A program made the translations under genes and the position numbers. This document shows, one piece after another, positions 1 through 11,600 of a stretch of 64,000 nucleotides of DNA. The notes below the pieces were generated by a model. It was not told where the DNA came from and ran no database searches. It saw nothing but the letters and a program-made list of their open reading frames with translations. Location: positions 4,774,001-4,838,000 of the forward strand of contig JANTQA010000026.1 of the NCBI GenBank assembly GCA_027625915.1. The letters run 5' to 3'. This DNA is from Anaeramoeba flamelloides (taxonomy: Eukaryota; Metamonada; Anaeramoebidae). Every line of letters starts with the position of its first letter. Position 1 is the stretch's first letter.

Positions 1-1610
1 TTTAAAAAGAATTTGTAATTAGAAGTTCAAATGTTAACCCTTAGGTTGGTTTAAGGGATTAGTGTCTACCATGGTGCAGTCTAAAATTTTGGTATATTTT
101 GATTGAATCTTATTCATAATTTTTCACCAAGTTCAAATTTTTCCTTCAAAATCTATTCGTAGTATATAATTCAAAAGATTGCCTGGTCATTTGTTAGTCT
201 ATTTTTAGATTTGTTAAAAACATCATTAATTATTGAAAAAAAGTTTCATTTTGCAAAAAATTAAGGACTAGTCTTTGACACAAGAGTTCAAAGTTGAAAA
301 ATACCTTTCTGATATTTTACTCAAAATATACAGTGTTGAAACTAATCTTCGCTTTGAACTTTAACCTAGTCCGAAAATTTAACTTGATATCAACATATCT
401 GCTCACTGAAGAGATAAAAAAAGTATAAACAATACAAATGACCACGACACAAACAAATAATAAGGTTCTTTTAAGATTTTTTTAAAAAAGAATTCTGAAT
501 ACAGTTAAAGAAACAATTTGCAATTTTTTGAAAAAAAAACGGAAATATATCTTTTTTGAACTTTTTCAAATACAATCATTTATTTTTGGCAAAAGTTTTA
601 ATTATGGTGAAAGTTTTGGTATAAAAGCATTGAATATTTTTATACCAAATATATTAAGTGATTTAGATCTGTAAAATATAACATCATTTTAGATATTTTT
701 ATTGGTAAAAATAACCATATATGAAGTTTTCATTCGCTGGGATTTTAATTTAAATTAAAATGAAATCCATAATAAATATTAATGAAATAACCAACAAACA
801 ATTTATAATAATTGAGGATAATAAACCAAATTAAAATATAAAAATATTAATTTTGTATTGATGGTACTTTCTAAGTTTGACTTATCTTTTGAAATTTGTT
901 TGTCTATTTTTTATCTTTTATCTTGTAAGAATCAAAAACTATTAAATTTCCCTGCCCATAGTTAGAAATAAATTTTATTCAATAATTAAAGTGGAATTTT
1001 TAATTAAAAAAAAATAATTGTAAAATATTAACTTTAGTTTTGTTTCTTTGGTTTGTGGTGAGATATATAATTTTCAAAAAAAAAATTTATTTAAGGAATG
1101 TAAAGTTCTATTGAAAAAATGACATTACAAGAGGACTTTATGTTTAAAAAACCGAGGAAATATACACTTTATCTCTTGAGATAAAAGAGTATCTTTTCAA
1201 AATTTTTTGAACTCTACTTCACTCCTCATAATATCCCCTTTTTTGATATTCCTTAACAAGATATTTACCTTATAAGGTAAAGATTTTATATCAAAATTAA
1301 TTTTAGTGGTTAATTGAATTATCTTAATTTGGTTTCTAATACCTATTTTGGAAATATACTGTGAATTAAAACAATAAAAATAAAAATATCTAAACGGTTA
1401 GTTGATAATATTTATTTTTATTTGAAATTTTTTTATAAAAAAAATAAGAAAAGAAAAAGCTCCTAAATATCAATTCTTGTAAAATGTAATAATTTTTTAG
1501 AGATAATTTTTGCTTGATTGTTTTTTTCTTCAAAAAAATTGTTTATTATTATTGTGAATGAATATTAATAGAAATATATTTTTAAATATGATCAATTCAA
1601 AACAAAAATT
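1..1610. other. intergenic, no gene seen
   Basis: AT-rich sequence with poly-A/T runs on both strands. I see no open frame with coding character. It is downstream (3' side) of the TMEM181-like gene. A small perfect palindrome near 1170-1187 (TTTATCTCTTGAGATAAA) is the only structure noticed. Confidence 0.6.
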
Positions 1611-4600
1611 CTAGTTGGAACTACTACTTTTTTCTTGGTTTTCTTCAACTGAGTAATAATCATTATCTGAAGAATCGACTCCTTCCACAGTTGGATACAT
1701 AAAACCATTGTCTTCATTGTCTTTATTTTTTTCTAGAGACACGAGTTCACCGCCTTGTTCATCTGAAGATAGTTCGTCAATTTTATTTTGTTTTTTAAGA
1801 ATTTGTTTATCAGATAAATCATCATTGTCATCTTCAGATTTTGTTGATCGATTTATTTTTTCAATTTTTGAAAAATATGCAAATGAGAGAGCAATAATAT
1901 ATAAGTTAAAAATCAAATATGTTAAAAAGAATTCTATGGCTGTCGATGAAAATTGGTTTACAACATGGCCTGATATGATAAATGTCGAATAAAGTAAAAC
2001 TGGGGCACTCATGAATACTAAAAAGCTAAAATGTCTAAATAATGATTTATGGTTTCTTACTTTTTGATATTTTTTTAATCCTAAATAGATGAGATACCCA
2101 ACATATACAATAAATAAAATTAATAAAATAATTAACGAGGATAAGTATGGTGGCGAAGATCGAAGTGTATTATATTTCCCATTTGAAGGATCATATAATT
2201 TTGCAGATAAATTGTTCATAAGCATCATTGAAAAGATTAATACGAAATAGACTATTTTTGGAATATAATATTTTTTAAGATTGATATCATCCTCTTGCTA
2301 TTTATTAAAAAATAAACAGATATATATATATATATATATATATAACACAATAACAATTGAATATATTTTAAAAAAAGTTTTTTATGTTTGATTTTTTTGT
2401 TTGTTTTAATAAAGATATTTTTTTGATAATTAAAAAAAAAAAAAAAAAAAACATTCGTGTTTAGTTTTTATTGATTTTTTTATAATTTGATCTGTGATAA
2501 AGGCACAAATATAATAATAATCCTTAAAAAAATAATGGATATTTAATTAAATTATTAAAAATATTCAATAAAATCGAAATTAAATTTGAAATATTCTTGG
2601 CCTTCAAAATAATTGCTTTCGATAACTCAAAACCTATTTTTATTGCATTTATTTTACTAATGGCCAACCATCAGTATTAGATGAGAATAAAAATTTTGAA
2701 ATTGTGGATTCCCTTAGAACATAATACGATTTATTCGATCAATTCAAAATTTAATAAAATTTAAATCTCCCTAGTTAGAATTTTCGAAACTAAAATTTAA
2801 AATTTTGGAAAGAGTTAAAACAGTTTAAAAAATAACAATAATACAATTTCAAATAAATTTGGAGATAATTGAGGTTTTTGAAAATATTTTAAAATTTTTT
2901 CAACTTTTTTCTGTTTTTTGTTTTGGTTTCGTTTTTTAATTTACTTAATAATTAACATTCAATCAAAAAAATTTTACAAAAGATCGAGATTCGGTTACGG
3001 TTTAGTTCTTTTCAATCGAAGAACTCAAATAAAATTAGAGAATGGTATCTAACATTTGATGGATCAATATTCCTAAAAGAAATTGTACAAATTTAAGAAT
3101 GAATTTTTTTGTTAGTTCTCTTCAAATTTTTTAACACAAGCCTGTATTTATCAGTATTTGTAGTTTTTATTTTTTTCTTTTGCGAGTATTGTAATTTATA
3201 AATAAATTATTAATCTTTCAAATTCAGTTAGCAGCTCTTATTTGGTATTTCTTATAGAATTTATTTGATAAGATTTTTTTTTCAAAAATCGAATTTTGGT
3301 TTTGTAAAAAATTTTAAATTGTATCTTTATAACAAAAAAGGTTTATTTTGTTTAAGTTTATTTTTTTATAAAAACAAATATTGATAAATACTGTTATTTT
3401 CCGATTAATAAATGAAAATTTTTATTTCAAGTTCCAAAATATTTTTCAAATTATTTGATATAAAAACTTGAAGAACTTCACAAATCCAATAAGAAAGGAT
3501 ATTTTTAGAAAATTTATTTAGCTTCCTTATTGGACTTTGAGATAAAATTTTAATGATTTTAACTTGATTTTAACAGTAGAAAAAAAGTATGTAATTTTTT
3601 TTTTTTTTTTTTTGGGGGGGGGAAGAGTTATTTAAAGCTAATAGAATTCAATTAATAATTTATCTGAAAAAAATAACATTACTGAAATATAGATAAAGAC
3701 GAATATTTATTAAAAAAGATATTTAAATAAGAGATTTAAATTATTACAAAATAATATATGTCATGAGTAAATAAGGAAATAATAATGAACTATATCCCTT
3801 ACTTTTGGGATAAAATTGAGTCTGATATGTCAAATTAGAATGAAAATTTTCAAAAATTTTAGTTTTTTTTTTAAATTCTTAATATTTTTTTTTTTGATTT
3901 TTTAATGATTAAGGGTTATTTGATGAATAATAGAATGAAAATTTCATTAAAATTGGAAATAGATATTTGTAATATTATAATGAAATTTTTTCTTCAAGGA
4001 TTATTTTAATTTACAAAAATGTTTTTTAATTATTAAATAAGTTTGTGTTGTTAATTATGGAAAGTTATTACTTACGTTTTGTATTGGTAGCAAAACAAAA
4101 TACCAAAAAGCTAACAGTAAAGTATAGTGTGTAGAAAAAAATATTCCATCAATTACTTGAAGAAAAACAGAATACTTGATTAAAATTATTGGCCATAATG
4201 GGTTGTTTGCCATTAAAGTGGTAAATAAGAGTACATATAACCATTTTTCCATATAACTGAGGGTTTTAAAAGAGCGTTCTTTATATTTGTAAGTAAGGTA
4301 AAGTATCCAAGAACATAGAAGAACAATAAAAAAGTATCTAAATAATAATTTAAATAATACCAAATATTCATTTAAATATTTAAACTATTAATAAAGAGAA
4401 AAGTTTTCACAATAGATATTATTTTATTTAATTGTTTGTGATATTTATAGAATATTGAAGTGTGTTGATGATATCATATATATACGTAAATAGAAATAAA
4501 AATAGAAATAGAAATATAATAATTTTTTTATTTTTTTTTATTTTATTAATTTTATTTGAACAAGAAAAAGATTACCAAGAAAAAACAAAAAATTATTAAT

Positions 4601-7571
4601 AGTACTTACAGTGAAATGAATATTTTCAAAATCAAGTTCAGAATCCACTGCGTTGGCTTTGATATCAAATCTGTATCTTTGATACTTGACTGTTGGTATA
4701 TAAAATATGGTAGAATTCTCGAAATCCTTTTTCTTCTATTCAATTAATTATGATAAATTAATATAAAAATAAATGAATGGTTTGTAAAAAATTTTTGAAA
4801 AACAGAATAGTTATAAATTTTATTTAATTAACAAATTAATAAATAAAAATATGATTTTTTTTTTGTATTCGAAAAAAAAAAAAAAAGAAAATTCATGAAT
4901 AAGTAAATATTATCAAATGGTTGAACAAATCTAAAAAAGGTAACCTTTAATTTTAATTAGAAGGGGTAATGTAAATTAAGGAGATTTTGTCTATAAATCA
5001 TTTTTACATCTTTTTTATATCTTTTGATTTCTCTTATTTTTAATTTTTATAAAATTTTAACCTAGACTTTGATTTAAGCATTTCATTTGTTTAAATGTTA
5101 AGAAACTCTCTAGAATTAGTTGTTCTTCAAAATATTCTTTTTCCGTGTATTGTTTGATAAGAAACAGTTCGAAGATTTATAAAAATGGAAATTGAACTAA
5201 AAATATTTTGAGATTTATTTGAATTTATCAGTAGTAAACAAAACTTCCGTTTTGATTTTTGAGATCAAAGAGATTTTCAATATAAAATCTTTTGGTGAAT
5301 ATCAATACTTTGTTTGAAAAATAATTTTTTTTTTATAAAAATTGAAAGATTGGTATTCACCAAGTGATTTTTTGATTAAAATTATTATTAGTCTAGCAAG
5401 ATAATCAGAAATTATATTTACTAATTACTGGAAATTGAATAAATGCATCGATGCTCATTATTTATGTTGAAAATTGTAAAAAAATATATTTTTTACAACA
5501 TTCATATATACACTAGTGTTTATGAAAATCCTTATAACTCTACTTTCAAAACATTCCCTTTCAAAGAACTTTTCAAAAATCAACTTTTTTACAAAGTTTA
5601 TATTAACCAATAAAATTCTTTATTAAACACTCAGCTAAAAATTTTTTAAAAAGAAAAATGGAATAAAATTGTTAAAAGTTTTTATTTGAATTAATCAGTA
5701 ACTTGAAAAATGGATAATTTAACAAAAATAATAATTATAAAAATGGACGTATTTGTTTTTATATTTTAATTATTACTTTAAGTACTTATTTTCTTCAAAA
5801 ATGTTCATTTGTTAAAGATAATATAACCTTATGTTATCAAAGATTGAATTTTTGTTCGTAATTAATCTGGTTTTTCATCTTTATAAAAAAGTTTTTAAAG
5901 CATATAATTTTTTTTTTCTTATTACCACAAATTTACAATAAAAATAATTTTACCTTCGAGGAAAAAAATTGTCTCCATTCCTGAAAAAAAATATCGCCTA
6001 ATGAAAAAAAATTGTTAAATCGGTTTTAATTGTAAAAACGGTTTAAAATTGATAAATTTTTTTAAATATTATTCTACTTATTTTCCACTGATTATTCAAG
6101 ATATATGGAATTGAAATTCCCAAAACTTGATTAATACCGATTGTTAAAATCTTAAAGTCAATTTTACATGAATGCGAAAAATATGGCAGCAAAAAATCTA
6201 AAACAGTCAATTTTGCTAATGTATACAATTAAAATTGAAAATTGAAAATGCTTAAATTTTAGGTTTTATGTGTTATTTTTATTATTATTATCATTATTTA
6301 AGAAGTGTAAATTGAACTCTAGCCGTCCTTAGACTTAAATTCCCTTTCAAAAATCATGGCACAAAATCCTATATTTCACAATTATTAATTAATTAAAATA
6401 ATTTCAAACTGTTTTGATTTAAAATTAATTCATATATGATTTATTTCTTTTAATTTATTTTGAAAAAATATTCTATTATTTTAATAGGAATTACATACAC
6501 ATAAAAAAATGATCAATATTTTCTATTATTTCCAAAAAGTGTTATTTTTTTATTATATTTGTGAAATAATATTTTTCATTTTCTCAAAATTATTCACGAT
6601 TTGGATAAATTTGCTGATTTTTCAGCAACTATGAAAAAAAAAAAAACTTAAATAAACAAAAATGAAGTTTCTGAGAAAAATATTTAATAAACATATTAAT
6701 AATATATAAACTCGTTCCTTTTTACTTGAAACCGAAATTAATATGAATAGATCCAATAGATAAACATTTTTCAATTAATTGAAAGTAATGAATTTTTTTT
6801 CTGTCAATTTCCAATAAATAAATGAACATTTTATCATCCAATCTCCCCAAAATAATCTTTTATAACAATTAGTCAATTAATAAAAAAACAGCACACCCAC
6901 AAATCAATTAAAAACAAATACTGTCGAATTCATGAGCTCTTTTTTATTAAACAACGTGATAAAATTAAAATTTCTTTAATTTGATAAGAACAGTCGTAAA
7001 AGTTTCCGTCAGCCATTTTGGAAAAGGATGTCAAACACAAATTTTAGAATTCTCGATAAAATGGTCCTTTTTGAGTTAGTAAGCGATTTAATAGTGATTA
7101 TTAAAAGTTTTTTTGTGACACTTGTTTAAAAATGACAGCAATTATCTAATTTTTATACAAATAACTTTTTCTTTTGTTTGTTTCAGAAAGGTTTCTGTTA
7201 TTGGTATTTTAAAAATGCGAGAACTCAAAGATTTATAAGTTGTTATTCAAACTGCCTAAAAGAGTGAATCAAAAAGTTTGGGTTAGACTTTTTAAAACTT
7301 TTTTTTTCTCAACTTTTTTAAAAAAGTTGCAAGCGCCTATTTCACAAAAAAAAAAGAATAAAAAAAAAGGCTGTTGGTTTTCTCGTGAAAGTTTAGGTGT
7401 TGTTTGTAATGTTTTCAAGATAGAAACTGTAAAATTTTTTTGTGTTACAGAAATATTTTTAATCAAAATAAATATATTTAATTTTTTTTTTCTTTTTTTT
7501 TTTCATAAAAAACATACCAAACACTTTCAGGAGTCAAGAAATATTTGGTGTTTCTTTAAATTTTTTGTGAT

Positions 7572-7605
<34 letters not shown>

Positions 7606-8065
7606 AAATTAGCAACAAAATTAATTTTTTTAAAGGGAGAGAAAAGCTTTTAAAAATTAAAAAAAAAATCAAAAAGGTCAAAAAATCAATATTTACTGTT
7701 TGGACGACGTTTCTTGTTTGAGACAACTTCTCAACAGTAACCCATTTACCAACGTTTTCGTCATTATTCTTTGCAAAAATTTCAAGATTGTATTCGATTA
7801 GATATTCTTTGTCATCATCAATTATTTCTTTTTCGGGTTTGGCAGATAATTCAATAAATCGATTGAAACCTAACATATGGGTTATTGTAAAATTGTAGGG
7901 TTGTTGATCTAAATCAGACCATGTTTTGTAAATGTACATATAATGCCTTGGTCCACAAAAACCAATAATGGCGCAAAGACCAATAAGAACAATGAGAATA
8001 ATTGTAATTATTATGTATTGCTTTTTGCCCATTTTATCTATTCTTAGCTGGTGTTGTTTCTCCAT
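1611..8065 (-). CDS. TMEM181/GOST-family seven-transmembrane protein, 4 exons
   Basis: Proposed exons on the minus strand are 8065-7697, 4735-4610, 4384-4076 and 2297-1611. All junctions are phase 0 with GT-AG borders (donors GTAAAT, GTAAGT, GTAAGT), giving about 496 residues. Exon 1 has an N-terminal signal-anchor helix ending in a GFCGPR motif like the VGIRGPK of TMEM181, then a luminal beta-type domain. Exons 2-3 carry the end of that domain and the first three membrane helices, with EKWLYVLL...NNPLWP matching the EQKWMSVLLPLL...NDPFFP signature. Exon 4 starts KKYYIPK (family FYLPK), has four more helices and an acidic, Ser-rich cytoplasmic tail. The start is the first ATG after an in-frame TAA. 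Family knowledge: GOST proteins (TMEM87/TMEM181/GPR107/Wntless-like) act in Golgi and endosomal traffic. The divergent neighbour is Kae1. The exon model rests on homology and phase, not on transcripts. Confidence 0.82.
2815..3335 (+). repeat. dispersed repeat family B, copy 1 (intron 3 of the TMEM181-like gene)
   Basis: Shares an ordered series of words with 14640-15165 and 55005-55565 in the same orientation: a block reading approximately GAACTCAAATAAAATTAG, then TATCTAACATTTGAT and ATCAATATTCCTAA, later GTATTGTAATTTATAAATAA and TTTGGTATTT. It lies in the 1.8 kb intron 4075-2298. No coding potential is seen, and I cannot tell what kind of element it came from. Confidence 0.7.
5284..5371. repeat. 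inverted repeat (hairpin) in an intron
   Basis: The arm TTGGTGAATATCAAT at 5292-5306 pairs with ATTGGTATTCACCAA at 5349-5363 with one mismatch. Weaker pairing extends outward to about 27 bp per arm. The loop is A/T-only. It may be a remnant of a small foldback element. Confidence 0.65.
6290..6430 (+). repeat. dispersed repeat family H, copy 1
   Basis: Similar, with indels, to 34738-34880 and less closely to 40025-40150. Shared words are GAAGTGTAAATT, CTCTAG..GTCCT, AAAATC..T.GATTTCAC and AATAATTTCAAACTG. No coding frame is seen. Confidence 0.5.
7236..7335 (+). repeat. dispersed repeat family F, copy 1
   Basis: Matches 45585-45690 in the same orientation: GTTATTCAAACTGCCTAAAA versus GTTACTCAAATTGCTTAAAA, then AGTGAATCAAA.AGTTTGGG and ACTTTTTAAAACTT. 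Both copies lie in introns of unrelated genes. Confidence 0.65.
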
Positions 8066-8630
8066 TTAATTTTGGCTTTATGAATTTTCTGAAAGATGTC
8101 AAAAAATGATTAAAAAGTATAAAAAAAAATGATTTTGTGAAACTGAAAAATCTGATCCTCAATAATTTAAATTTTTCGTTTTTATGAGGTTAGTGTCTGA
8201 TTAAAGAAATTTTGTTAATCTTATTAAAACATTTTAGAAAAAACATTTCAGAGTTGATTTTGGATCGTCCTAATAAAATGTCGTAATGGTTTTTTTTATT
8301 TAACTACTTTATTACTCATGATTATTTATTATGGCTTGGTGTTGTGTAATTATTATTACCTTTGAGAGATTCATGTTACCTTCAAATTCTTTATGTAAAA
8401 GTGTCAATTGAAGAGTATTGAAGATTTTCATGTGAAACAAGTACCTTTAACAAAAGAACACTTTCAAATAAAAATAGTCTTTAGATTTTAGTTTTTCCTC
8501 CTCAGTTAATGAGAATTCTAATAATATTTCAAAAGATGCATTTGTTTAAACACAAATTTTCCTTTGAAGAGAAGTTTTGGAGACTATTTTTTCCAAGTTT
8601 TTCAAAATAATTATTCATTTTTTATTGATT
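8066..8630. promoter_or_regulatory. shared intergenic region of two divergent genes
   Basis: 565 bp separate the start codons of the TMEM181-like gene (minus) and Kae1 (plus), so both promoters must lie here or in upstream untranslated exons. I see no clear TATA box or other motif that stands out from the A/T background. The region is inferred from gene orientation only. Confidence 0.5.
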
Positions 8631-11600
8631 ATGATTTGTTTAGGTTTAGAAGGAAGTGCTAACAAATTAGGAGTTGGTATTGTGAAAGAGGATGGGACAA
8701 TTTTAGCAAATTTAAGAAAAACTTTTGTCCCACCTATTGGAGAAGGCTTTTTACCGAAAGAAACAGCATCACACCATCGAATGTTTATTATCAAAACAAT
8801 TAAAGAAGCATTTAAAGCTGCAAAATTAGGGCCCAAAGATCTTGATTTAATTGCTTATACCAAAGGACCTGGTAAAAACAAAACTACTTTTTTTTTTTTT
8901 ATATTTTTTCTTTCAATTTCCTTTTTTTTCTTCTTTCTTCGTTCTTCGTTCTTCATTGAAAAAAAAAATGACAAAATCCGAACAAATGAAAAAATTTACA
9001 ACCAAATCAATTTGATTTTCTAATACAAAGGAATGGGAGAACCACTTCAATCTGTTGCAGTTGTAGCACGTATGCTTCACCAAATGTGGAAAATTCCAAT
9101 TGTGGGGGTGAACCATTGTGTAGCACGTAAGGAATAATCCTTTTCATTTAATACAACCAATCTTTCTGATGACTCTTTGGGATCATAAAGAACTTTTTGT
9201 CTTTTGGAATTTCATTTAATATCTTTTTTGATTTTTCTTTTTATTTTTTTATTCTGAAAAGATATTGAAATGGGAAGAATTGTAACAGGAACACAAAACC
9301 CACTTGTTCTTTATGTTAGTGGTGGAAACTCACAAGTTATTGCATATTCTTTAGGTAAATATAGAATCTTTGGCGAAACTATCGATATCGCTGTTGGCAA
9401 TTGCTTAGATCGTTTCGCTCGGTTATTAGACATCCCAAATGATCCCTCACCGGGTTTTAATGTGGAACAGTTAGCACTAAAAGGAACAGATAAATTAATT
9501 GAATTACCATACACTGTTAAGGGAATGGATTTTTCGCTTAGTGGTATTTTATCTTCGATCGAAAAAAAAGGTTTACAGATGCTGAAAAAAAAGGAATGCA
9601 CACGCGAAAATTTATGCTTTTCAATTCAAGAAAATGTTTTTGCAATGCTTATAGAAATTAGTGAAAGGGCAATGGCGCATTGTGAGATAAATGATGTTCT
9701 TATTGTTGGTGGTGTAGGCTGTAACCAAAGATTACAAGTAAATTCAATTCCATAATTGTGTTTTTATTTTTCTTTTTCTTTAATTTTTTGAAACAACCAT
9801 TATCTACTTAGACTCATGGGGCATGGGGAACCCAAACAACCACCAAGGCAATTTTGCATTGACAAAATATTTTAATAGAGACACTTTACTTTCTAATTAA
9901 ATACAATTTTCTTTTATCCAGACATTTTGCTTAAAAAACATAATTTTGTTCAGACGAGACATTTTTTTTTACAGACAAACTTTTAAAAAAAGAGAATAAT
10001 TTTAGTCCAAAACAAAACAAACTTTTAAAACCTAGAAAACTAAATTAAGATTCAAATACTTCTAATGACTGTGCCTAGTCTAGATGCCCCTTGAAAATGG
10101 AAGTTGCAAATTTAGTCAACTTCAAAAATCTTCTCATTTATTGGACTAATGTTTTTTTTTGATAAAATTTAACCCTTGACAATAAATCCAAACTTTTAAA
10201 ATCCAAACACCAATTTTTGTCTGAAAGAAATTTTATAAAATTAAAACTGAATGATCTCGATGAGAAAAAAATTGTAAAGAGTTCTTTGCTAATTAAATAC
10301 AAAACCAATTTTTATTTCAAATAAAAGTAATTTTTCAAGGAAAGGATATTATTACTCAAAAAAAAATAAAGAAAATTAAAAGAGGAATTCAAAAAATACT
10401 AAAAAATAGAATCCAAAGATTCAATTCTATTTTTTCAAAAAATTCAATTGAATCTTGGGATAATAATCATAAAGGAGTATTTTGAGTATATAAGGAAAAA
10501 ATCCGGATTTTGAACATTATCATTTATTTAAAAGTCTTTTTTCGATCATGAAAAAACAGTAATCTATGTTACGAAGCAAAGGGCTGAAAAATTCCAAGAA
10601 TTAAAAAGGGGGATTAAAAATGGGAAACAATTCGTCATTGCAAGATTTACTAATGGAAGAATTTTTCAAGCACAATAAAACGCATATTGAAATTTTTTCT
10701 TGAGGAAAAGAAAAGAAAAGAAAATTTTATTTCATAAATGAATTGAGTGACACGAATTTATTTATTAACTATAGACCTTGCAATTAAAAAAAGAATTCCA
10801 AATCAATTAGGTATCAAAAATAAATCGAAAAAAATAAAAGAACAAAAGTGTGGAAAAATCATAAATTTTATTGTACAGCTCAAAGATCTAATTTACTTGG
10901 AATTTCAAGGGTTTATGATTCCATTCCAAGTAACTTTTGTTTTGTCATTGAGATCTTTCAATGAAATTTTTTTCTTTATTTGTTTTTATTTTTTTTTCCT
11001 AATTTTTCTTTTTTGGGAAAAAAATTGGAAAAGAACTTTCCAAAAAAGTAAAAATAAAAAAAAATGCAAAACTCCCGGAGTTTTTATTTTTATACCTACA
11101 CAGGTGCTTTAAAAGTGTTTTCAAATGAACCAGTAAGCAACATATCAAAATTTTAGACAACATTCTGTTTGTGATCCTAAAATTTTTCAGGAATTTTGAA
11201 AAAAATTAATCGTTAAAACCTATTGCCGAAATAATTTTTCTTTAATGTTGAATTTTTGGAGTTTTATATCTTCTCTCTTCAAAAACAGTTTAACAGCCTC
11301 TTTTTATGGCTTATTTTTAAAAAAAAATTGATTGGGACATGATTGTTTGTCTGGTTTAAAAATATTTGTCTCATTTTTGTAAGATTTTTGCTTTAATTAA
11401 AAAAAATTGTCTCAGAATAAAAAAAAACTGCCTCCGAATAAAAGTATCTCGAATCAAACTTGTACCAAAGTAACACCAATTTCCCAAGTATTTGGGTACA
11501 TGGGCTTTGATTTTTTTTATTTTGGAATTCCCACTCTTATAATGACATTTAAAATTAAACCCTATTTAGAAAAAGAATCCAAAGTGTCATTTTTTATACG

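Larger units (their letters stand above)
4736..7696 (-). other. intron 1 of the TMEM181-like gene (about 3.0 kb)
   Basis: Defined by the exon model: donor GTAAAT at 7696 and acceptor AG at 4737-4736 on the minus strand. It contains a hairpin (5284-5371), a family H repeat (6290-6430), a family F repeat (7236-7335), a poly-A tract (about 7577-7603) and short open frames without recognisable products. Confidence 0.7.

Noticed and set aside
6043-6228. Minus-strand frame considered as a missing exon of the TMEM181-like gene
   Set aside because: No usable GT donor, and exons 1 and 2 already join in phase and align with the family without it.
7240-7653. 137-codon plus-strand frame
   Set aside because: Runs through a repeat and a long poly-A (Lys) tract, in intron 1 of the TMEM181-like gene; no protein character.
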